Assembly: GCF_029784165.1 (NCBI RefSeq)
Contig: NC_073696.1
Location: 154,292,713-154,356,712 of the forward strand
Direction of reading: 5' to 3'
DNA from: Wyeomyia smithii
Lineage: Eukaryota > Arthropoda > Insecta > Diptera > Culicidae
Length of the DNA stretch: 64,000 nucleotides
Made by a program: the position numbers and the translations under genes. Below are positions 55,625 to 64,000 of this stretch, piece after piece (within the stretch, counting starts at the first letter, position 1; the number at the start of each line of letters is the position of its first letter). Under the pieces are notes generated by a model. The model made no database searches and had not been told where the DNA came from. It was given only the letters and a program-made list of their open reading frames with translations.

Positions 55625-58600
55625 GCAGCCTTCGCTGCGTGCAAGCGAATCTCCATCACGCAAAAGGCGCCTCGGGTGTTCTTTGCAGGAGATTCGCCAA
55701 AGAGCAGCTAGCGGCTGCTTTCATCCAGGAGCCGTGGATCAACGAATCCAAAGTTCTCGGACTTAACGCTCCTAACGGTAGGTTAATCTACTGTGACACG
55801 CAGTCCAAACCAAGGACTGCAATTCTGCTAAATAGAGAACTAAAATTTTTACCTATTACAGAATTTATCCAACGCGACGTCGTTGCCGTCACGGTTGAAG
55901 TACCGACAACCAGAGGAAAGCAGGAAATGGTTGTCGCGTCGGCCTACTTCCCGGGCGACCAAGGTGATATACCGCCACCCGAAGTTGCTGCGCTCGTGCG
56001 GTACTGCAAGGCCATCAACAAGCCGTTTCTGATCGGCTGCGATGCCAACGCTCACCACACGATCTGGGGCAGCTCGGACACCAACACCAGGGGTGAGTAC
56101 CTACTTGAATACCTTACTTCTAACGATGTCAATGTATGTAATGTAGGGAATAACCCCACGTTTATCAACGCTATTATACAGGAGGTCCTTGATCTCACTC
56201 TGTGTAGCGCCTCTATTTCTGAAAGGATTAAAAATTGGCATGTCTCCGATGAAACTAGTTTGTCGGACCACAGACACATCGTTTTTAATATAGAGGCTAA
56301 CCCTCTGAAAAGAGAGCTGTTCAGAAATCCTAAGAATACAGATTGGGAATCCTTTAAGGAACGCCTGATCGATTCACGAACTTTCAGTTACAGCAACATT
56401 CGAAATTCTGTTGACCTGAATTCGGCAGCAAATGATCTACAAAACAGAATCATGGATGCTTTCGACGCTAACTGTCCACTAACACAGCGGTCAGTATGCC
56501 GTGACGTACCCTGGTGGAATGATCAACTTAGTGACCTTCGTCGGGAAACTAGGCGGTTGTTCAACAGGGCAAAAGTCACGTCTAACTGGGACGACTACAG
56601 GGCGTCCCTCACTAAATACAACGCCGAGCTACGCAAGGCTAAACGGAAATCCAGAGTTAGTTTCTGTGAAAGAATCCAAACTCTGCCGGAAGCTACGCGG
56701 CTCCAAAAGGCGATGTCCAAAGACCATACTAACGGTTTAGGACAGGTGAGGAAAGAGGATGGATGCCTCACTGTCACTACCAAGGAAACGCTGGAGGTTC
56801 TTATAAACACCCACTTTCCTGGATCGACAGAGACCGAAGAACTGAATAGTGATGGGTCGCGGCAGGACAATTCGAGACATATGGCGTCTCGGGAGTCCAT
56901 TCTGCTGGCCCGTCGACTGTTCACGGAAGCTTCAATAGGTTGGGCTCTAAGCTAATTCGACCCTATGAAGTCTCCTGGTCCAGACGGCATACTACCCATC
57001 TTTCTACAAAAATCGGCCGCAGTTATCATGTCCGAACTCATCAACCTCTTCAGAGCCAGCTTTATCCTGGGCCATATTCCGGATAACTGGCTGAAGGTGA
57101 AGGTAGTGTTTATCCCCAAAGTTGGAAGAAAGGACAAAACCCTACCTAAAACTTTCAGACCCATAAGTCTGACTTCATCGCTTCTCAAGTTGATGGAGAA
57201 AATAATGGATAAATATATCCGTGATGAGTTTCTTAAAGACTCCCCGCTGAACAGGAACCAACATGCCTATCAAAGCGGCAAGTCAACAGAAACTGCTCTT
57301 CACAGCTTAGTGACGTTGATTGAAAAGTCCCTAAGTTATCAGGAGACGGCGCTATGTGCCTTTCTTGATATTGAAGGGGCCTTCGATAACACGTCCTTTG
57401 CATCAATCGATACGGCTCTTTCTCATAAGGGAATCGACCAAACTTCAAGGAACTGGATACACGCAATGCTCTCTAGCAGAGTGATCACAGCAACCTTGGG
57501 AGATTCGTCTGTAACAATGTCAGTGATCAAGGGGTGTCCGCAAGGAGGAGTTCTCTCGCCCTTGTTATGGTCACTAGTTGTCGACGCACTTCTCAACAAG
57601 CTTTCACAGCTTGGTTACGAGGTCATTGGATACGCCGATGACATCGTCCTCATCGTCAGAGGTAAAGTTGACGCAACTCTGTCGAGCCGAATGCAAACGG
57701 CTCTGAATACCACCATGTCATGGTGTTTACAGGAGGGTCTAAACATAAACCCCTTAAAAACAGTCCTAATTCCATTCGGCAGACGAAGGACGATCTCCAT
57801 CACTCCTCCAATACTGAGTGGAGTTAGACTGGGCTTCAGCAATGAAGTCAAATATCTCGGAATTATTCTGGACAAGAAACTGAACTGGTCTGCACAACTG
57901 GATCATGCCGCTAAGAAAGCGATCTCAGCGATCTGGGCCTGCAGAACTCTCTTCGGTAAGACCTGGGGACTGAAACCAGACTTGGCACTCTGGTCTTACA
58001 AGACCATTGCCCGACCAAGAATCACCTATGCTGCTCTAGTGTGGTGGCCTAAGGTGAACGAAGTGACTGCGCAAGCCAAACTCAAAAAAGTTCAAAGACT
58101 TGCATGTCTTTCGGTTACCAGCGCTATGCGAACAACTCCAACTGCAGCCATGGAAGCTATGCTTTGCCTACTACCTCTACATCTTCATGTGAAAAAGGAA
58201 GCAGAGCTTGGCGCTCTAAGGTTGCAAAGGAGGAAAACCATACTTGAAGGGGACCAAATCGGCCACCTTCGCATACTTAGGGAGTTCAAACTAACTCCGC
58301 TATTAACCACAGTCTCCGACTGGATGGACGTTAGGTCCAACATGGATATTCCATATAGAGTGATTGAAACAAACCGCTCTATGTGGAACAATGGAGGGCC
58401 TAATCTTCCACCTGGCATCGTCAATTTTTATACGGACGGCTCGAAAATGGGATCCCTAACGGGATCTGGTATATACGGACCCGGTATCAGGGAAACGTTT
58501 TCCCTGGGAAAATGGCCCACCGTTTTTCAAGCAGAGGTATATGCCATATATATCTGCGCAAAAATATGTCTGCAACGCAACTGCAGACATGCGAAAATCG

Positions 58601-59297
58601 GTATATTCTCGGACAGTCAAGCAGCACTACTAGCACTTAAGTCCGTAAAATGCGCTTCCAAACTTGTTTGGGAATGCATTGAAACTCTACGGGAACTTTC
58701 CCGACAGAATTCAGTTTTTCTGTTTTGGGTGCCCGGACACTGCGGAGTCGAGGGTAATGAACACGCTGACTACCTAGCAAGACAGGGATCAGCTCAGCGG
58801 TTTATTGGTCCCGAGCCGTTTCTGGATACGTCCATTTCCGCTATCAAAAGCGAACTATTAACTTGGGAAAGGCTAGAAATAGTATCCCAATGGCAACAGG
58901 CACAGGGTTGTAGACAAGGCAAACAGTTTATCTATCCGAACCCTGGAACCGCCAGAAAGCTACTTAGTCTAAATCGTAGTGACCTACGGATAATCACGGG
59001 ACTCCTCACCGGACACTGTCCCGCTTTTTATCATTTAAAGAAAATCGCTGAGTGTTGAACGACACCTGCCGATTCTGCAAATCTGAACCAGAGAGTTCAG
59101 AGCATTTGCTTTGCTCTTGCGAAGCTCTTGCTTCCTCTAGGTACAACTTCTTAGGAAGTTACCTTTTAACTCCATACCAAGCATGGAGCTCCAATCCCAA
59201 GCAGGTCATTAGTTTCATCAACTATGTTGTACCTAATTGGGGTACAGGTTTACAACAAAATAGTTCTACTCCATCAATGAGTACGAACAATCCGTAA
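55621..59297 (+). pseudogene. ORF2 (EN-RT-RNase H) of the LOA-like LINE
   Basis: It overlaps the ORF1 end by four bases (GTGA); the first codon is GTG where ATG might be expected. Endonuclease: VQANLHHAKGA, FIQEPW, GCDANAHHTIWGS, LSDHRHI. A TAA at 56953-56955 breaks the frame just before the RT (KSPGPDGI, FRPISLTSS, FLDIEGAFDN, GCPQGGVLSPLLW, GYADDIVLI). RNase H follows (FYTDGSK, AEVYAIY, FSDSQAALL, NEHADYLA). Near 59055 a frameshift separates the C-terminal CRFCKSEPESSEHLLCSC knuckle (59052-59297). Unlike the I-like LINEs here it has the standard YADD box. Confidence 0.85.
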
Positions 59298-59395
59298 CCT
59301 GTGCACAGCAATCGGGGTCCGCCACAAAAGACAATCAGCAAGAATGTCGCAGTGGCATTTCAGTACCCAGTGCCCTTCAGGCATCTAAACTACAA

Positions 59396-59695
59396 ATCCG
59401 ATTGCAATGAAATTCAATAGGGTCTCATGGGGCAGCTTGACTTCTTATTTGCAATTAATTTCTAGAGATCGGTCCAGCCATCTCTGAGAAAAGCGAGTGA
59501 AATTGGGAGAGCGTTACACACACACACTCATACACACACATACACACACACACACACACATACACACACATACAGAAAATGCTCAGCTCGTCAAACTAAG
59601 CCGATTGATATACGAGATTCGGCCCTTTGGAGCACTTTTATACCTTTGGTTTCTCCAGTGATTGCTATACCTTTCTAGGAGAAAGGCAAAAACAT
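59396..59695. repeat. Interspersed mosquito-type repeat with a CA microsatellite
   Basis: The same family as 12640-12949 and 14886-15170 (gccatctctgagaaaagcga, ending cctttctaggagaaaggcaaaa). It contains an imperfect CA/CATA tract at about 59516-59575. It shows the sequence that was interrupted by the TIR element at 12950. Confidence 0.8.
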
Positions 59696-59699
59696 ATCC

Positions 59700-62600
59700 A
59701 CTTGTAGACTTTCGCGTTGCTACATCACCCGCCCAGTCAGAATCTGCAAAACCCAGCAACCGTTTATCAGTTTACTTTTGAACGTCACCTACAAATCACA
59801 AGTTGTGTGGAGAAACCTGAGAACTCTTTTGGATGCTGACCAGTCCGCTTCTGTCGGTGAGCTCACTTTCTGCCCAAGTATAGACATACACGCAGCTATA
59901 TCTGGGCGACTGTTAACGGAAATGTACAGAAGAGCATCCACCAGGCTTCGGTAATCGTTATCATTCTTGAGAAGTTTACTGTTTCCTGCATCCCTTGCGT
60001 AACCTGAATCAATTGGAATTTTGACAGGTTTTGCGTTTGTAAGATTGTATTTTTCTGTGAGACATTGAATATAACCCTTTAGACTGATTGAATATTTTCC
60101 ATTTTTAGATTCAATGTCCATTCCTAGAAAACTGCGTAAATCACCAAGCTCTGTTATTTCGAAATGTTTCTTCAGCTCATGCTGAACTTCCGGAAGATGC
60201 TTCTCATCCTCGCAAGCGACAAGAATGTCATCGACGTATATCAAAATGTAAATCTGCCTTCCATCAACCATTTTACTGTACAGGCACGGATCTGCAAAAC
60301 CTCGTCGAAACCCAGCTTTCACCAAAACATCGTCGATACACTTGTTCCAACAGCGTGCCGACTGTTTCAAGCCGTACACGCTCTTCCGTAGCCGACAAAC
60401 TAACTTTTCCTTTCCTGCTGGTATGAAACCAGGGGGCTGATGCATATGAATCTCCTCTTCTAAGTTTCCATAAAGATACGCTGTTCTTATATCCAAGTGG
60501 TTGAGTAACATTCCACGATTACTGCGTAGACGTAGACGTAGCGTAGACTGCTTTGCAACCGGTGCAAATACCTCATCATAATCTAGCCCATAGCGTTGGC
60601 CGAATCCTTGCGCCACTAGTCTTGCTTTATATTCAACGACTTCACCTGATGCGTTCCGTTTGAGTTTAAAAACCCATCTGCAACCAATCACCTTCTTGTT
60701 CACTGGTGGCTCGACTAATTCCCAAGTTTCGTTTAGATGATGCGATGTGATTTCACTTTCCATGGCTTCCATCCAAGATTTGTGGTCGGATCTCGATACA
60801 GCATCTTCGAATTTTTTTGGTTCTACTCCATTTGTTTTCGCGCCTGAATCTCTTCGGTAATACTCCTTTGTTATTCCGGGATGATCGCCGTGGAAACCCA
60901 GTGAAAGGCTCCTCCTCGCTAGATGTACCATCGTATGTAGATTCTTCATCCTCTACAGAATCACCGTTTATACTATCCGCTCTGAATGGCTTTTGCATAG
61001 GGTCACCCAGTTCCTGGCTTGTGTTCACGTACTTCAAATCAACTTCCATCTCCAAATATTCTGGCGCTGTAGTAAGAAGTGGTTCATTAGTAAACTTGCT
61101 ATCGCAAAACTTAGCATCTCGGCTGAATAGTATTGTGTCTTTATTTTTATCCAAAAAACGGAATCCTTTACGATTCTCATCATATCCGACGAACGTCATT
61201 CTTACAGCCTTGACGTCACACTTCTGTCGTTTTTCTTTGGGTACATATACAAGTGCTTCGCAACCGAATACTTGAAAATGTTTAAAATTAGGCAATTTAC
61301 CTGTCCATAGTTCATACGGTGTTCTGGGCACCGGGGCAGTTGGAAGACGGTTCTGTAAAAAGCTAGCTGTAACCACGGCCTCGCCCCAATATTTTTTACT
61401 CATTTTAGCTTCTGCGAGAAGACACCGCATCATTTCAGTCAAACTACGGTTCTTCCTCTCAGCGATACCGTTTTGCTGAGGACTATAAGGTATTGTTTGT
61501 TGGAGAATAATTCCATTCTGCTTCAGGAAACGTTCTAGAGATAAGCCCGAGTATTCGCCACCATTGTCCGCTCTTATAACCTTTGGATTCTTCCCAAACT
61601 GGTTGTGGACCAAACTCACGTATTCTTTAATTTTATCTTCCGCTTCACTTTTATGTTTCAACAAATACACTATAGTATACCGAGAAAAATCATCTATCAT
61701 CGTCATAATGAATCGATTGCCTCGAGGTGTAGGTACTTCTAGTGGGCCACAAAGATCTGTGTGCACCATATCTAAAATAGTTTTCGTTTTTGTTTCTGAT
61801 GCAGGAAACGGTGCTCTGTTCATTTTTCCTTCGCAGCAGACTTTGCAAACTGATCGGATTCCGCAATCAACCAGTTTCAAAGTCAATCCCAACTCGTTTC
61901 GTACAATTTGTTTGATAGTTCCAGGTTCGCGATGGCCCAATTTACGATGCCACATATGTTGACAGTTGTCTCAATGTTGAGTTATAGTTAACAACGCTTT
62001 TCTGTATTCTTTGAGCTGGCATAAACTAGCATTTCGTTCACCAACTGCGATAACGATAGCATTCTTAACCACCTTGCAGCCATAACTTTCAAAAATCACC
62101 GTATATCCTTCATCAGTCATTTTGCTAATCGAAAGCAAATTTCCTTTCAACGATGGTACGCGCAGAACTTCCTTGATCAATATCTTTCTAAGTGTTCCTT
62201 CTCCATCAACGGTAATCAAACCAGATCCATTCGATGAAACTTTGCTGCCATCAGCTAAGGTGATCGACACGCCTGCAGTTGCTTTAAAATTCGAAACGTC
62301 ACTTGCCATATGTGATGTAGCACCTGAATCTATAAACCATGCCACACCACCACTCACGCTTCCACTGCCACTAGCAAAACAAAATTCTTCCTCTTGCTCT
62401 TGTGTCACTTTTGCATTGTGTTCTCTTTCCTGTCGTTCAGTTTTCTTTCGATCCTCTACCAGCTTACGGTTATCCTTACGAAAATGCCCTTCCATTTTAC
62501 AATAATGGCAAGTCTTTCGCGGGTCTCGCCAACCAAACATTTTACCTCCATCAGTTTTCAAAGCTTTGTTGTAATGAATCGAATTTTCATTTCTTCGTCT

Positions 62601-63132
62601 CCATTCGTCCAAGAGCTTTCCTTTAATATACTCTGAATCTAGTTCATCGTCTTTTCTGCTTTCTAAAGCGACGATCAACCCGTCGTAAGATTGTAGCAAA
62701 CTAGAGAGCAATATAGCTACCATCCAGAATCCATTCAACGTATCACCCATCGCCCCCAAACGCTGGGACAATTCCAAAATGCTCGCGATATGGTTCGCCA
62801 TATTGCCACCTTCCTCAAGTTGTAACCGAAGTAGCTGCCCTAACACATGGATCCTATTCACTAATGAGGACCGGTGATGGAAGTTCTGAAGCTCCCTTTA
62901 GCGGTCTGCGCCTTCATGACATGCGTTAGCTGATTATTCTCCGAAGAAAGTCCAATAATTGTACGTGCTTTTCCGTTTTTCGTCAACCAGACGGCATCCG
63001 GTCGCTCCGGCTTCTGACAAGACACCATCTCATACAGCTCCTCCTTAATTAGAAGCAATTCCATGCGGAAACGCCACGTAGTATAGTTTGTATCACCTAA
63101 CTTTTCCACTACGAATTCTGCGTCCGCCATGT
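59700..63132 (-). pseudogene. Copia gag-pol polyprotein, broken
   Basis: It starts MADAEFVVEKLGDTNY (63132). A frameshift near 62870-62900 leads to the rest of gag; its knuckle is CHYCKMEGHFRKDNRK, where the fourth ligand is N and not C. Protease: WFIDSGATSHM. A TGA at 61971-61973 interrupts the frame before the integrase zinc domain (WHRKLGH, CKVCCEGK). Integrase acidic residues: HTDLCGP, RADNGGEY, NGIAERKN. Another frameshift near 60885 precedes the RT (WVFKLKRN, LDIRTAYLYG, YVDDILVA). A stop at 59789 is followed in another frame by the start of RNase H (LGFADSDWAGDVATRKS) before truncation. It cannot encode an active polyprotein. Confidence 0.87.
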
Positions 63133-63256
63133 TGACTGTCTTTAAATGCACTTTTACAAGTTTAACCGGTTGTTAAACAAATTAATATTATTCAGTACTG
63201 CATTGAAATAAAAAACTGTTTTCTCGCGCCGCCGATTTAATTTTGAGCTCATAACC

Positions 63257-63434
63257 TGTTGACTATGATAACGAAATGAAACACGGAATATAATGGTCGT
63301 CCGACAAACTTAATTATAACCTCATTGTGTAGATGCAAGATTGAAAAAGGGAAATGAGAAAAACGGCAACGTCAGTAATGCAGCGCTGCCAAGTACCGTG
63401 AGGGGTGAGCCGATGTAAGTTGTATATTACAACA
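63257..63434 (-). repeat. 5' LTR of the copia element, with PBS
   Basis: 178 bp, starting TGTTGTAATATACAAC and ending ATAGTCAACA on the minus strand. It is followed immediately (63256 downward) by GGTTATGAGCTC, which resembles the initiator-tRNA-Met-type primer-binding site used by copia elements. The short length is within the range of copia LTRs. Confidence 0.7.
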
Positions 63435-63439
63435 GTGTC

Positions 63440-63956
63440 ACCCTACTTTACCGACAGATGCAAGACAAGCTGTCATCTGTGTCACTATGTAAATACAAAA
63501 TTTCCCAAAGTGTTGATGCGAAAGTTAAAGTTCTCGTGAAACCCGGCCGAATTTTCAACGAAATCTAGGTAAGTCCACAACATATCGAAGCATAACTTCT
63601 TTTGTTTATTCTAGCACATTGTGCAATTATCTATGAGCAACGCCAGGGTGAATTTCTACAATAGAAATTGCCTTGCGACGAAGTGTAAATTGTATCGCTC
63701 CCCCATGATAGTGTTCTTGACTTTGCAAGATTGTATCAGGTAAATAAAATTGGATATAATATAAAAATTGTACCGTAACCGTACCATCTTCTTACAGCGC
63801 GAACCAGTGCTTCCAACAATAACATCCCCTTACCGCAGCTCCACCACTATTGCTCAAATAGAGGAAAAACTGATAATTCCTCTATTGTCCATGGCCAGTG
63901 CGGCTATGAATGCCCAACAAAGACTGGATCACGGTAAACTGCATGACACGGAATAG
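63440..63956 (+). CDS. Possible host gene 5' exons
   Basis: A candidate leader exon ends at cgaaatctag/gtaagt (63569). A second (about 63615-63740, after ttattctag) contains ATG at 63633 (MSNARVNFYNRNC) and ends atcag/gtaaat. A third (63799-63956, after tcttcttacag) has an open frame in phase 0 (REPVLPTITSPYRSSTTIAQ) to TAG. Frames of exons 2 and 3 do not join: continuing from exon 2 gives an early stop. Either the start lies elsewhere or the splice sites differ. No family recognised. Confidence 0.3.
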
Positions 63957-64000
63957 TCAAGTACTCCGCGTTCGCAGATACTAATACTTTGTTTCCGATG

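Larger units (their letters stand above)
53780..59395 (+). mobile_element. LOA-like non-LTR retrotransposon
   Basis: About 5.6 kb, plus strand: a GC-rich 5' UTR, ORF1 with a DUF4780-like region, ORF2 with endonuclease, RT, RNase H and a C-terminal knuckle, and a short 3' UTR. LOA elements such as Lian are known from Aedes. The left border is approximate and no TSD was found. The right border is where a different repeat begins (59396). Confidence 0.8.
59696..63434 (-). mobile_element. Ty1/copia-type LTR retrotransposon, 3'-truncated
   Basis: Minus strand: 5' LTR at 63434-63257, primer-binding site just inside it, a gag-pol region (63151 to ~59700), then abrupt loss within the RNase H domain where the repeat at 59695 begins. 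There is no second LTR in the window. Order gag, protease, integrase, RT (integrase before RT) is diagnostic of Ty1/copia. Confidence 0.88.

Noticed and set aside
59516..59575. CA tract as an independent regulatory element
   Set aside because: It is a normal internal part of the interspersed repeat family.
1..64000. A prokaryotic-style defence or mobile operon as the undescribed system
   Set aside because: Introns, LINE and SINE content and lack of ribosome-binding or operon structure show nuclear eukaryotic DNA.

Overview
The window is eukaryotic, and almost everything recognisable in it is transposable-element DNA. The mix suggests an insect and most likely a mosquito (Culicidae, Aedes-like), although the species cannot be fixed from sequence alone. 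It contains I-like and LOA-like LINEs with RNase H, an RTE relic, a Ty1/copia relic, a tRNA-derived SINE and many short TIR elements. Remnants of low-copy host genes with ordinary GT-AG introns lie between them. No operons, CRISPR arrays, rRNA or tRNA genes were seen.

Layout. (1) 1-10.6 kb: two nearly identical I-like LINEs stand head to head. LINE A (1-2893, minus) runs off the left edge. LINE B (4419-10557, plus) is full length with a 14-bp target-site duplication (TSD). Between them are hAT-like TIR elements. (2) 10.6-15.6 kb: degenerate tandem repeats and a mosquito-type repeat, split by a 1.93-kb TIR element with an 8-bp TSD that carries an RTE endonuclease relic. (3) 15.57-24.09 kb: a direct tandem segmental duplication (copy 1 15571-20150, copy 2 20151-24091). 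Each copy holds a minus-strand LINE endonuclease fragment and plus-strand host exons. Copy 1 is broken by a 691-bp hAT-type element, and copy 2 keeps the empty site. (4) 24-31.9 kb: a tRNA-derived SINE, host exons that probably continue the gene of region 3, and several sharp hairpins. (5) 31.9-33.8 kb: a TIR-bounded composite. (6) 34.0-51.9 kb: one I-like LINE (C, minus) with an 18-bp TSD. A second subfamily inserted twice (D then E, plus) into the AAT microsatellite of its 5' UTR, giving a 17.9-kb nested block. (7) 51.9-52.4 kb: a small host gene directly behind that block. (8) 52.5-63.4 kb: a probable solo LTR, a LOA-like LINE, a repeat and a 3'-truncated Ty1/copia element. (9) 63.4-64 kb: possible host 5' exons.

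How it fits together. The TSDs allow the insertion order to be read directly. Host leader DNA received LINE C. C's own microsatellite then received D, and the duplicated microsatellite flank received E. Every I-like ORF2 fully in view carries frameshifts or stops. ORF1 of B is intact, ORF1 of E has lost its stop codon, and the visible part of ORF2 of A is open. The host exons appear to belong to one dispersed, uncharacterised arthropod family (N-terminal helical module, SAM-like module, C-terminal module), with parts near 21.8-30.4 kb and 51.9-52.4 kb.

I found no clearly new biochemical system. The most informative features are the nested microsatellite insertions, the gene duplication with its empty hAT site, the RTE relic inside a TIR element, and several hairpins that could make small RNAs. 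All family names rest on motif recognition, because no database search was possible.
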